Positions 50,457-59,644 of a DNA stretch of 64,000 nucleotides are shown piece by piece. Positions within the stretch are counted from its first letter, which is position 1. Each line of letters begins with the position of its first letter. The stretch covers positions 134,001 to 198,000 of the forward strand of contig CAJNDS010002633.1 of assembly GCA_905221605.1 (NCBI GenBank). Direction: 5' to 3'. The stretch is from Symbiodinium natans. Lineage: Eukaryota > Sar > Dinophyceae > Suessiales > Symbiodiniaceae. The notes beneath the pieces were generated by a model, which was not told where the DNA came from, did no database searches, and saw only the letters and a program-made list of their open reading frames with translations. The position numbers were made by a program, and so were the translations under genes.

Positions 50457-50487
<31 letters not shown>
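50274..50487. repeat. Poly-C tract with spaced G (CCCCCCCG)
   Basis: C runs of 6-18 bases broken by single G, then an A run. Minus-strand Gly/Arg ORFs are artefacts. It could form G-quadruplexes on the minus strand, and its length may be unreliable in assembly. Confidence 0.95.
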
Positions 50488-50488
<1 letters not shown>

Positions 50489-50678
50489 AAAAAAAGAAAA
50501 GAAAAAAGAGTAATAACACAAAAAACAAACCCTAAACTCCCCAAACCCCCTGGCATACTGAGAGGCTCATGGGATAACTAGGCTTGCAAGTAGGGTAACT
50601 TGGGCTACAATAAGGCATAACACTAGTTAAGGTAATCACAACCCTACTTATAAACACCCATGAACATTCAAGCAACAG

Positions 50679-50704
50679 CTCCCCAAGCATTTTCCAACCT
50701 ACCT
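50679..50704 (+). CDS. Possible small exon
   Basis: Acceptor AAGCAACAG, strong donor CCT|GTGAGATT; frame LPKHFPTY. Confidence 0.35.
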
Positions 50705-50821
50705 GTGAGATTCACCCCCGAATTGCACTCGTCAGGGTTTAGGGTTGAGGGTTTAGGGTTTAGGGTTTAAGGTTACCTGAGCTTCTAAACCCTCAACTTC
50801 GGGTTCTTTTGTGGATGTGAG

Positions 50822-50878
50822 GTGGATACCTCCGGCCAGAAAATGGCAGCGCAGCTCTTGCAGGAGCCTGCGCGTTGG
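50822..50878 (+). CDS. Candidate exon, 19 codons exactly
   Basis: Acceptor GGATGTGAG|G; VDTSGQKMAAQLLQEPARW; donor G|GTTTGGGG. The following array is TTTGGGG-type. Confidence 0.55.
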
Positions 50879-50999
50879 GTTTGGGGTTTGGGGGGTTTGG
50901 GGTTTGGGGTTTGGGGTTTGGGGTTTAGGGTTTGGGGTTTGGGGTTTGGGGGTTTAGGGTTTGGGGTTTGGGGTCTAGGGTTTAGGGTTTAGGTTTTAG

Positions 51000-51848
51000 G
51001 GTTCAGGGTCAGATCTCAAGGGACTAAGACTCGTATCCCTGAGGTTGTACCCCTAAAGGTGTCCCTTAATGGATGTTCTGAGGGCTTCAGTTTGTAGGCT
51101 TGGGGTTTGGGGAGTTCCGGCGTTTTTGAGTTTAGGGTTTGGGGGTTTGGGGGTTTAGGGCTTCAGGGGCAGTTGAGGGTTTCGGGTTTGGGTTTTAGGG
51201 CTTAGGCCCGTTCAGGGTTTAGGGTTGAGCGTCCCCCTCCTGCGGCACTGGCTTTCTCCCTGTTTGAACTCTCAGTCTCCGCAGTTGCGTAGATGGTCTG
51301 GGGCTAAGGGTTCAGGGTTTAGGGTTTAGGGTTTTGTGTTTAGGGTTTAGGGTCAAGCTGGCATCAGTTGACTCCTCTGCTTCGCCCTAGGTGATAAATC
51401 TTATACCCTCAGAACTCCCATGTACGACTTTAGGTCCAGAAGCTGTGAAACGGACCCGAAAGGGTTTGAATAAGGCTCACACTGAACTTATAGTTCAAAA
51501 CTGTGAAGAAGTGTCCAATCACGAAGCCTGAGAAACCTAAGACCTTGAACCCCAGCCTTGGTAGCCTTGAACCCAAGACGCGACCTGAACCCTACAACGC
51601 ATAAAGCCCTGCACCACAAAGCCCTCCAAAACCCGTGACCTAAAAAGCACCCACCCCCCCCCCCCCCCCAAAAAAAAAAAAAAAACTCTAGATCCTCAAA
51701 ACCCCAAACCAGAAACCTTAAGTAAGACCCACAAACCCTCAACCCTAGAAACCTAAACCCCGCAAACCTCCTGCATCCTTCCAAATTCTAGAAACCCCAA
51801 ACCCTAAACCCTAAACCCTAATTCTAGCAACCCCAGACCTGCCTTGAG
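51000..51848. other. Degenerate repeats and unassigned sequence
   Basis: TTTAGGG/TTTGGGG variants, a MITE-like block at 51,015-51,070 (CTGAGGTTGTACCCCTAAAGG, shared with 44,770-44,810), and a minus-strand ORF (51,488-51,784) that crosses a C/A run and is not convincing. Confidence 0.4.
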
Positions 51849-51941
51849 GCCACCTTGGCTGTCTGGTCCGAAACAGACCTCGTCACGAAGTCGCGCCTGC
51901 ATGGCCTGGCACGCCCGGACCGCCCAGCCAGGGCTGTCATG
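51849..51941 (+). CDS. Candidate exon
   Basis: Acceptor GCCTTGAG|G, donor ATG|GTTGGGTT; frame ATLAVWSETDLVTKSRLHGL, then ARPDRPARAV. Followed by a C-strand array. Confidence 0.55.
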
Positions 51942-52488
51942 GTTGGGTTGGAGCCTCAACCCTAAACCCCTAAGCCCTGAAGCCCAAACCGTAGGGTTTA
52001 GGGTTGTGGGTTGAGTGTTGAGGGTTGAGGGTTTAGGGTTTAGGGTTTGTTACCCGGGGCCCTATGAGGGGTAACTTGGTTCAACGTGTGCGGCTTCGGC
52101 GTTCAGCAGCCTTCTTCAACTCGGCTGCGCTGGGCTGAGCTCTCAACCCCAAACCACCCTAAGGCTCTCATTCCTTTAGCCCCCTTCCCTAAACTTGAAG
52201 GCCCTAAACCCTAAACCCTCACATAAGTTGTGTGTGTGTGGGGGGTGGGGGGGCCTAGCCGAAGGCCTTTCTCTGGGCAGGTTCGAAAGCTTTGAGGTTC
52301 TTAAGGTATGGGAGTTAGGGTGTAGGGTGTTTGGTTTAGGGTTTACAGAAAGGGATTTGGGCTCACGAAGATGCAGGGTGTAAGCAGCGCATCACTAAGG
52401 AGGCTTCTCGGGCTGTAGTTGAGGGCTTAGGGTGTTGGATTTTTTGGGCCCCAAACCCCAAACCCTAAATCCTAATTAAACCCTGCAG

Positions 52489-52542
52489 CTTCGCAGAAAG
52501 GTTTACAGGATCCTTGAGAGAAGGGGCTTCCACATGGATCTA
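52489..52542 (+). CDS. Candidate exon, 18 codons exactly
   Basis: Acceptor CCCTGCAG, donor CTA|GTTTTTCGG; LRRKVYRILERRGFHMDL. Confidence 0.6.
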
Positions 52543-52623
52543 GTTTTTCGGGTTTAGGGTTTAGGGTTTAGGGTTTCACCGAGACCCTCATCACCTGATG
52601 TTCCGGCACCATCCGGCCGCAAG

Positions 52624-52717
52624 GTGTGTTTTGGGATGTGGCCCACGCCTTCTCCCGGATTCCAGTAGAGGATCTGCAATCTCCTGTAGATGCTCGGCTG
52701 CAGCATGTTTCTGAGGG
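52624..52717 (+). CDS. Candidate exon
   Basis: Acceptor GCCGCAAG|G. Frame VFWDVAHAFSRIPVEDLQSP, then VDARLQHVSE. The DVAHAF piece faintly recalls a reverse-transcriptase block, which is not enough to assign. Donor GGTTTTAGGG. Confidence 0.5.
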
Positions 52718-52798
52718 GTTTTAGGGTTTAGGGTTTTGGGTTTTTAGGGTTAACCAGTAGGGGCTTCAACAACTGCTGAAGACCTGTAAACTCATGAG

Positions 52799-52882
52799 AA
52801 GCAGCGGCGCTTGCATCGGAGGATGTCGGATATCTCTGGGCCTTTACCATGCGAACGTCGGTGGCAAGACTGCATGGAGATG
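52799..52882 (+). CDS. Candidate exon, 28 codons exactly
   Basis: Entered after CTCATGAG; KQRRLHRRMSDISGPLPCER, then RWQDCMEM; donor ATG|GTTAGGG. Confidence 0.55.
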
Positions 52883-52999
52883 GTTAGGGTTTAGGGTTTA
52901 GCGTTTAGGGTTTAGGGTTTAGGGTTTAGCGTTTAGGGTTTAGGGTTTAGTTTTTTTTTTTTTTTTGGGGGGGGGGTTCTTAGGCAAGTAGTAGTTTAG

Positions 53000-53079
53000 G
53001 GTTCAACCTGTGCGACCGTGAGGTGCTAGATGCGCTGCTGGTTGGGGAGTCGGCCCCTTCGAACGCAATTTTTGCCAGG
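53000..53079 (+). CDS. Candidate exon entered from a TTTAG acceptor
   Basis: The frame FNLCDREVLDALLVGESAPS, then NAIFAR, is open from TTTAG|GG. Here a G-strand repeat may itself supply the acceptor. A later acceptor CCGTGAG|G is an alternative. Left of it is a T/G homopolymer tract (52,952-52,978). Confidence 0.55.
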
Positions 53080-53209
53080 GTTTGGGTTTAGGGTTTAGGG
53101 TTTAGGGTTTAGGGTTTAGGGTATGGGGTTTAGGGTCTATAGGGGGTTTAGGGTTCAGGGTCTCCACACCTCCCCCGAAAGGGTTGGGGCGCGTTCGGGC
53201 TGCAGGGCT

Positions 53210-53318
53210 ATCTATAGCCCCCTTAGGAATTCTTGCTATTTTGTATGAATATAATCCCAATATAATATCAACAGTGTTTTTTGATTATTGAGGTTCTAAG
53301 GGGAGTATTGCTACAGGG
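53210..53318. mobile_element. AT-rich MITE-like element
   Basis: TATAGCCCCCTTAGG at left pairs with CTAAGGGGAGTAT at right; the interior ATATAATCCCAATATAATAT is AT-rich. The right end matches GGTTCTAAGGGGAGTATAG inside the 22,084 MITE. Confidence 0.6.
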
Positions 53319-53441
53319 GCTTTAGGGTGTAGCCGCCCGAATGCCTAGTCCCCCTAAACCCTAAACCCTAAACCCCACACCCTAAACCCTAAACCCCAAA
53401 CCCTAAACCCCAAACCCTAAACCCTAAACCCTTTGCGCGAG

Positions 53442-53520
53442 GACAGCCATCGTCGTCGCGTGTACGGGGCCGTGGCGCGAAGTCGCATGGACTCGAAGAA
53501 TGCATGCTTAAAATTTACGG
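53442..53520 (+). CDS. Candidate exon
   Basis: Acceptor TTGCGCGAG|G, donor ACGG|GTATAGGG; frame DSHRRRVYGAVARSRMDSKN. Confidence 0.6.
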
Positions 53521-53591
53521 GTATAGGGTTTAGGGTTCAGGGTTTAGGGTTTAGGGTTTCGGGTTTCGGGTCGGGTGTAGGGCTCGTACAG

Positions 53592-53678
53592 GGCAGACGA
53601 AAAGTAGGGTACTATAGAGAGCACTGGTTAAAGCCTTGTTGGGTGACACTTGCAACCCTACGGACAGCTGCTGCATGA
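53592..53678 (+). CDS. Candidate terminal exon
   Basis: Acceptor CTCGTACAG|G; frame GRRKVGYYREHWLKPCWVTL, then ATLRTAAA and TGA. The ORF is continuous with 53,442 through the 71-bp G-strand array, so that short array may be retained or spliced; the simple GT-AG join is out of phase. Confidence 0.5.
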   Translation, partial: GRRKVGYYREHWLKPCWVTLATLRTAAA

Positions 53679-54087
53679 ACCGCCAAGGGACCTAAAACCC
53701 CATCATGGCCCCAACATGTCACGAAACCGAACGACTTGGGCCTGCGAACTCCGAAACACAAAAACCCCCATCCCAAGCCCTGAACCCGAAAGTCCTAAGC
53801 CCTAAAATCCTAAACCCTAAATCACTAAATCCAAACTACCCCAAGCAAGGGCTCATGGGCTTCATAGGGCTCTTGGGTTTAGGGTTTTTTGGGGGTTTAG
53901 GGGGGTGTAGGGTTTAGGGTTTAGGGTTTTTGGGGGTTTGGAGCTTATTTGGGGCTTTTGTGGCTTCAAGGGCTTAGAACTTGTATGATTTATATCGCTG
54001 ACATCTGACTGGGCATCGACGGCTTGCCCTAAACCCCAAACCCGAAACCCTAAGCCCTAAATCCTGGAGTCGAGGGTTTATGTCTAA

Positions 54088-54200
54088 GGGTAGTTACATG
54101 GTCCCTTAGTATGGGCCCTTAAAAGGGGACCCCTTATATACCCCGAAAAAGCCCTGTGTAAACTAAGGGGGACCATATTCAGGGCCCATGTAACTACCCT
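54088..54200. mobile_element. MITE (GGGTAGTT-CATGG family)
   Basis: GGGTAGTTACATGGTCCCTT at left; CCATGTAACTACCC-type inverse at right. Same family as 29,416. Confidence 0.75.
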
Positions 54201-54309
54201 GAGATTATGGGGTCTCCCTAAACCCTAAACCCTAAACCCTAAACCCTAAACCCTAAACCCTAAACCCTAAACCCTAAACCCTAAAGTCTCCCCCTGTGGC
54301 CACCACAAG

Positions 54310-54429
54310 GCTGCGCGGCCCATTTTGGGTTGCTGCTGGGCGGAAAGGCTGGCCTGGAGGACGCTGAAGGGCGAGAAGTCCTTGCAAGAGCGGGTTTTTG
54401 TTTCTCTCTTTTTGTGGTCGAAGAGATAG
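54310..54429 (+). CDS. Candidate terminal exon, 39 codons
   Basis: Acceptor CACCACAAG|G; frame AARPILGCCWAERLAWRTLK, then GEKSLQERVFVSLFLWSKR and TAG. C-strand array on the left. Convincing composition; family unknown. Confidence 0.6.
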   Translation, partial: AARPILGCCWAERLAWRTLKGEKSLQERVFVSLFLWSKR

Positions 54430-54514
54430 GTCCAACCCAGTTACGCGGGCCCACGGGCTCACGGGCCTACACGAAGACCCAAAATCAGTGACAGACTGAG
54501 AAAAGAGCGGTTCA

Positions 54515-55100
54515 GAACGAGATATGCCCGCGAATCTTTAACACTCATGACCCCCCCCCCCCCCAACATGTTTCACTCGTCTCGTCGTTGGAGGGGACAC
54601 ACAGCTTAAGACAAGACACTTGAACGTCGAAAGATAAGATACGTCTGCGGATGTAATACTCCTGCCCCCCCCCCCCCCCCACCCCCCGAGAAAAAAACCT
54701 ACATTTGTCTTGTCGGCGGAAGGGGCGTATAGTCAGGATGAGAGACACACCTCAACTAAATTCTTTAAAACTTGCGATGAAACATTTACTTCTTCGCGAT
54801 CTGGAAAGGTTTTCTGTTGCATGTGGGGGCTGGGGCGTAGAACCAGATTCAGGAAAGGTGCCCGCCAGAACAAGATACGTCTGCGGATGTAATACTCATG
54901 CATTCCCTCAAAATGTTACATTTGATAGTCTTGTCCTTGGAGGGGGACACAGACCTTAAGACAAGACACTCAACCTAAGAAACGATGCACTTCAGAATAA
55001 GATATGTTTGCATGTGCCATGCTCATGCCCCCTCGTGAGAAAAATGGCTGCTTTTGTCTTCTCGCTGGAGGGGGCACACGGTGTAAGACCAGGCGCCTAG
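54515..55100. repeat. Tandem repeat, about 118-bp unit, four to five copies
   Basis: Units start CAGAACGAGATATGCC, AGATAAGATACGTCTGCGG, CAGAACAAGATACGTCTGCGG and CAGAATAAGATATGTTTGC (54,515; 54,632; 54,868; 54,992), with a diverged unit between. Shared features are AATACTCATGC, CTTGTC..GGAGGGG and TAAGACAAGACAC. Two copies have gained poly-C runs. Confidence 0.8.
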
Positions 55101-55159
55101 ACTAGGTGAACTTGCGATATGGCACTATTTGCGGTTTCAATGTCACTTCCTATCGACAG

Positions 55160-55228
55160 GCGAAGCATGCTACCGCCGATGCGGGCAAACGGATTAAGGA
55201 CATAATGCATTTAGATCGGTTGCGTTGA
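55160..55228 (+). CDS. Candidate terminal exon
   Basis: Acceptor CTATCGACAG|G; AKHATADAGKRIKDIMHLDR, then LR and TGA. Confidence 0.5.
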   Translation, partial: AKHATADAGKRIKDIMHLDRLR

Positions 55229-55375
55229 AAAACCCTTGGGAAGGTCCGATTCCCTTGCCAGAGACCCAAACTTTGTTTTGACAAATATTCCTTCTCTGAC
55301 ATATTCACCGCTCGTTTTATCGAGAGTTGAACTTTGCAGTCATGCATAAGACCAAGCGAAATTGAAAGGAGACAG

Positions 55376-55486
55376 GCCTCCAAGCCAAAAAACGAAGCTC
55401 GCGGTGACCTGTGGCTTCGCAGCGTAATGACGGTCAGCTCGGAAGCTCAGCGTTTCCGGATGTCGCCCTGGGAGATTTTCGCTTGA
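55376..55486 (+). CDS. Candidate terminal exon, 36 codons
   Basis: Acceptor AGGAGACAG|G; ASKPKNEARGDLWLRSVMTV, then SSEAQRFRMSPWEIFA and TGA. It lies just before the AT-rich viral insert. Confidence 0.55.
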   Translation, partial: ASKPKNEARGDLWLRSVMTVSSEAQRFRMSPWEIFA

Positions 55487-55504
55487 ACAGCCTGCTTTGC
55501 ACAA

Positions 55505-56345
55505 CCCTGTAAAAGTATGTATTCATATTATCATGAATTGTTTTTGATGCAAAATTAGGATTGCAATGGTTTTTGTTCTACCTGTACTTTGATGTATAAA
55601 ACTAGATAGCCTTTCTACAATATCATAAATTAAGGTGGAACATCCTTGTTAAATTCTGTTAAAATTCTACCAACTGATTGTTCTATTTGCTGTCTAGGTG
55701 CAGCTGATATTAAAGTATTTACATTTGGAATATCCAGACCTTCCGACGCCATAGAATATGTAGCCAAGATTATTTTTTCTTCGGGTAGTTCCAGTTTTTC
55801 TCGATTAATTTCACCCAAATAATGACCGCAATCTTCAAGAGTAGTAAGTGGAACCTAAAATTTCCAATGAATTTAAATGAGTTAATCTATCTGATAATAT
55901 TATGAATGTTTGTTAATATTGCAATAAATGAAGTAAACATAAATTGATTTCTACTTTCAATTACTGTTGATTTTGTTATTGTTAACGATCTAGTAGTATC
56001 ACCTGTTTTTCAATTATATTCACGAAATACTTTATCATCCAAATGAATTGTGTATAACATCTCCAGGATCATCAAGTTGAATCATGTTTCCAAAATACCA
56101 ATCCAAAACTGGTCCATGTTATCGTTTCTTTTGGTGTAGCACTTCATCCTATATTTGAGTTTGATGTTGCAATTGGCAATGCATTTGAAAAGTATTGCGA
56201 GGGTGCATGATGTGCTTCATCAAGTATTGTTAAACCAAAAGAGTCAAAACTTCTTGTATCATATTTTGATATAGATTGTAATATCTACAGTATTTTGCAG
56301 TATTATACTTGTGCTCTATCTATCCATTGATTCAATATTCTGGTT
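55505..56345 (-). pseudogene. Degraded giant-virus-type SF2 helicase (endogenous viral element)
   Basis: This block is strikingly AT-rich against its surroundings. On the minus strand it keeps, in family order, helicase motifs: QWIDRA (motif Ia region, about 56,310), the DEAH box in ILDEAHHAPSQYF (56,206-56,220), SATP (motif III, 56,131-56,143) preceded by a TGA (56,144-56,146), then after frame changes MASEGLDIPNVNTL (motif V) and QQIEQSVGRIL (motif VI) within an intact 62-codon frame (55,630-55,818), and a further frame-shifted tail. No Walker A is seen. Layout fits DEAD/DEAH helicases of nucleocytoplasmic large DNA viruses. It carries stops, at least two frameshifts and probably an internal deletion, so it is non-functional. 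Virus family not determined. Confidence 0.8.
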
Positions 56346-56371
56346 TTGTTCGACGTCGTCATTGACGGCAG

Positions 56372-56406
56372 GGGACGACGACGATGACGGCCTAAGCGAA
56401 GCCGCT
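56372..56406 (+). CDS. Candidate small acidic exon
   Basis: Acceptor TGACGGCAG|G, consensus donor GCT|GTAAGAAG; frame DDDDDGLSEAA. It directly abuts the right edge of the viral block. Confidence 0.4.
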
Positions 56407-56506
56407 GTAAGAAGGTTTGGAGTTTAGGGTTTAGGGTTTAGGGTTTAGGGTTTAGAGTTTAGGGTTTAGGGTTTAGGGTTTAGGGTCTTTGAACGACGCC
56501 CGCAAG

Positions 56507-56558
56507 GACCCCGACTTGCAAGCCATGGAGTTGGACAGCCGCACGGTTGCGTTTGAGG
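56507..56558 (+). CDS. Candidate exon between G-strand arrays
   Basis: Acceptor GCCCGCAAG|G, frame DPDLQAMELDSRTVAFE; possible GA donor GATGTAGGG. The frame also extends left (LNDARK) to a TTTAG. Confidence 0.5.
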
Positions 56559-56939
56559 GATGTAGGGCTTAGGGTTTAGGGTCTAGGGTTTAGGGCTTAG
56601 GGTTTAGGGTTTAGGGTTCAGGGTTTAGGGTTTAGGGTTTAGGGTTTAGGGCTTAGGGTTTAGGGTTTAGGGTTTAGAGTCATACTGGGACACCTAAGGA
56701 TGTACCCCCTAAGAGGTTCCCTTCAATCTATTCCGAAGATGGCCCTAATTTCCCTTAGAGGATCTTTAGGGTTTAGGGATTAGGGTTTAGGGTTTAGGGT
56801 TTAGGGTCTAGGGTTTAGGGTTTAGGGCTTCTGCTACAAAAGTTCGAGCCGGGAGTCTTAATGGGCCTAGGGCCCAGAACGAGACTTCCTAAGCCCCAAG
56901 CCCCCCCAACCCGAACCCAAGAACCCTACGCACGCCGCG

Positions 56940-57140
56940 GTTTAGGGTTTCAGGGTTTTAGGGTTTGAGGGTTTTAGGGTTCTAGGGTTTTAGGGCTTTA
57001 GGGTTTTAGGGTCTTAGGGTTTTACGGTTTTAGGGTTTTAGGGTTTTAGGGTTTTAGGGTTTTAGGGTTTTAGGGTTTTAGGGTTTTAGGGTTTTAGAGT
57101 TTTAGGGTTTTAGGGTTTTAGGGTTTAGGGGTTTAGGGTT
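56940..57140. repeat. TTTTAGGG octamer array
   Basis: About 22 copies of the 8-mer TTTTAGGG, a variant homogenised apart from the usual heptamer. Confidence 0.9.
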
Positions 57141-57265
57141 TAGGGTCATTTTAGAGTTTAGAGTTTAGGGTTTAGGGCTCAGGGTTTAGGATTGTTTCCA
57201 CTAAACCCTAAACCCCAAACCCTTAACCCTAAACCCAAACCCTAAAGGGCTATCAAGTTCAGCAG

Positions 57266-57324
57266 ACCTTTTCCCGACCACCAAATTTTGCTCCTGGCTC
57301 CTTTTCAGCACTGTATCACCTCAA
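57266..57324 (+). CDS. Candidate exon
   Basis: Acceptor GTTCAGCAG, frame TFSRPPNFAPGSFSALYHL; donor AA|GTAACCC. An internal CCTTTTCAG is an alternative acceptor. Confidence 0.45.
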
Positions 57325-57378
57325 GTAACCCTGAACCCTGAACCCTAAACCCTAAACCCTAAACCCTATGGAACTGAG

Positions 57379-57481
57379 GCATAGCCTTCGCCAGCCTGGC
57401 GGCAGATGGATCCGTGGACATCGCCGCACCAGGCTGGAGCCACACTCGGGCTTGCAGGACTTCATCCCAAAAGGGCTTCGG
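57379..57481 (+). CDS. Candidate exon between C- and G-strand arrays
   Basis: Acceptor GAACTGAG|G. Frames IAFASLAADGSVDIAAPGWS and HSLRQPGGRWIRGHRRTRLE are both open; donor GTTTAGGG. Confidence 0.5.
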
Positions 57482-57659
57482 GTTTAGGGTTTAGGGTTTA
57501 GGCTTTAGGCTTTAGGCTTTAGGGTTTATAGAAGGGAAGCTCGCTGGTGCGAAAAGCACCCGGCCGCTCGCTTGCGTTAGCATGTAGTCCCACCCCAACC
57601 ACCCAAACTGTTCTCATTTAGCGTTTAGGGTTCACCCCCAAACCCCCCTCAAGGGCGGC

Positions 57660-58153
57660 TTTCTTGCTTTATACAAAAGAGCAGGGTGGGGCCTCCTGAG
57701 CTTTGTGGAGCCTGTCAGTGGCTCGTAGGCTTCTTGGAGCTTTCACGGAGGAAAACGGAGGGGTGCCCAAAGCCGTCGATTGCAATACTAAAAAACCAAC
57801 ATTTTCACTACGGTCTGGGCAAATCCTGGATCGCGGGGCTTCATGCACCCTTAAGGCAGCAAAGCGGTAGGGGGAAGCAGGGGCCTCGGCGCCGGCCCCT
57901 GCTTTCAACCACGAAAACAGTTTGCAAAGGCAAGGTCCCAGAAAAGGGTTCCAGGAAAGGCAGGTTTGGAGGATTTCAAGGCGTGTCAGGCGGCAGGGGC
58001 TTCGGTAGGGTCTGCAGACATTCCCACAACCAGAAGGGGGGGGCCGGTCCCAGAGGTCTAATGCAGACAGGAGTCCCAGGATCGTCCCAGAACGGTCCTT
58101 GCAAAGGGCGTCCGACACGTGTCAAAGAGGCAAAATCGTGCAAAGTGCCCTAA
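57660..58153. other. Array-free segment with long ORFs on both strands
   Basis: A plus-strand frame of 155 codons (57,686-58,153; for example KGRFGGFQGVSGGRGFGRVC) and a minus-strand frame of 149 codons (57,669-58,118; for example LLSALDLWDRPPPSGCGNVC) overlap almost fully. No motif recognised; strand undecided. Composition differs from the surrounding intron sequence. Confidence 0.4.
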
Positions 58154-58303
58154 CAGGCCCAGAGAGGGGGTTCCCTGGAATCTGCCAGCCTGGAACCCCA
58201 GGCCTTGAAGGGGGCCCCCAAAAACACCAAAAAGACGCCAATGGCTGCAGGTTTGGGGTCCTCTTTTTAGTAGGGCTGACTGAGGCGTAGCCAGGCACTG
58301 CAG

Positions 58304-58410
58304 GCCACGTCTACCGGGAGGCTTTACCCTCCCTCACCGTTCTGTGGAGACGCTCGGTCGGGGACCTCGGTCGAAGCCTCGAGCGCCCATGTGCGGCGCT
58401 TTCGGCTGGG
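58304..58410 (+). CDS. Candidate exon
   Basis: Acceptor GGCACTGCAG|G, donor GG|GTTTAGGG. Frame HVYREALPSLTVLWRRSVGD, then LGRSLERPCAALSA. Very strong. Confidence 0.65.
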
Positions 58411-58841
58411 GTTTAGGGTTTAGGGTTTACGGTTTCGGGTTTAGGTTTTGTGGGTTCAGGGTTTAGGGGGTTAAGGGTGTAGGGTTAAGGTTTGAGGGTT
58501 TAGGGTCTAGGGTTTAGGGGATCGGGTTTTGGCAGGGTTTTGGAGCCCTTTTCGGTACTAAAACCCTTAGCCAAACCTAGGTTACAGTTGACTTAGCTTC
58601 CAGGCTTTCGGTTAGTGAGGATTCATCGATGTAGGGTTGAGGGTTAGGGATTATTGGGTCCAGGATATAGGTGTTGGGCGAGCTTCCGGTCTGGGGGGAA
58701 GGAGGGAGAGGATGGGAAACTACGTACGACTGTAGGGCGTTACTGACCCACTCCGCTCTAAACCTCTAAGCCCTACATTGCCCCAACCCTAAATTCCCGT
58801 AACCCCAAAGCCCTACACCCTAAACTCCATATTTCCCTCAG

Positions 58842-58891
58842 TAGGGGATGTCGGGGGCGGGAGGGGGGTGATCTCATGGTGGTTTCGTGGG
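58842..58891 (+). CDS. Candidate exon
   Basis: Acceptor TTTCCCTCAG, frame GDVGGGRGVISWWFRG, donor GTCTAAGT. Confidence 0.4.
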
Positions 58892-59053
58892 GTCTAAGTA
58901 CTTTGAACCCCTTAAGGTTGAGGGTGTAGGGCTTAAGGTCTAGGGTCTAGGTTTAAGGTCTAGGGTCTTGGGTTTAGGGTTTGGGGTTTGGGTCTAGGGT
59001 TTAGGGTTTAGGGTCTAGTTAGGGTTTGAGGTGTAGGGTGGACCCAATTGCAG

Positions 59054-59137
59054 GCTCGCGAACTCTTCGCCGCCTCACGCTGGCCCCTGGGGCTGAAAGC
59101 TTTGAAGCACTGACCTCCGTAGAAATGGGGTTTCAAG
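59054..59137 (+). CDS. Candidate exon
   Basis: Acceptor CCAATTGCAG|G, donor TTTCAAG|GTTCTCGGG. Frame SRTLRRLTLAPGAESFEALT, then SVEMGFQ; an alternative frame stops internally. Confidence 0.55.
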
Positions 59138-59462
59138 GTTCTCGGGTTTAGGGTTTAGGGTTTAGGGTCCAAGTTTAGGGTTGAGGGTTGTGCGACTATT
59201 ACCCCGAAAACCTGCAAGCACCCTGACATTCAGGCCCGATTTCGCAGAGGCTCGTAGCCCGTGCACTCCCTTCCTTACACTCCCGAACCTGAAAATCCAA
59301 CCGTCTAGGGTTTAGGGTTTAGGGTTTGTAGGGAATGAGGGAATGAGGTACCCTATATCCCCCTGTATGAACACCCAGAGGCCCTTAAAAGTACTGAGCC
59401 CCCGGAATGCAGGATTTCGGATGGGTCTTGGGGGCTTCCACCCACCTAATCCCGAAACCTAA

Positions 59463-59560
59463 ACCCTAAACCCTAAACCCTAAACCCTAAACCCTAAACC
59501 CTAAACCCTAAACCCTAAACCCTACACCCCAAACCCTACACCCTAAACCCTAAACCCTAA
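59463..59560. repeat. CCCTAAA array
   Basis: About 12 units with two CCCTACA variants at the right. Confidence 0.95.
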
Positions 59561-59608
59561 ATTTTGGTTTCGGGTCTAGGGTGCGATCTCATGGACCCTG
59601 AACTGCAG

Positions 59609-59641
59609 CGATAGCCCCTGGGTGCCTGAATACTTGCGAGG
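59609..59641 (+). CDS. Possible small exon with GC donor
   Basis: Acceptor GAACTGCAG, frame DSPWVPEYLR, left at GCTTCGGG. Confidence 0.4.
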
Positions 59642-59644
59642 GCT

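Noticed and set aside
50129-50556. Gly-rich minus-strand ORFs
   Set aside because: Poly-C/G tract; no other coding support.
52624-52717. LINE reverse transcriptase fragment
   Set aside because: VFWDVAHAF only loosely resembles an RT block, with no YxDD or other motif nearby.
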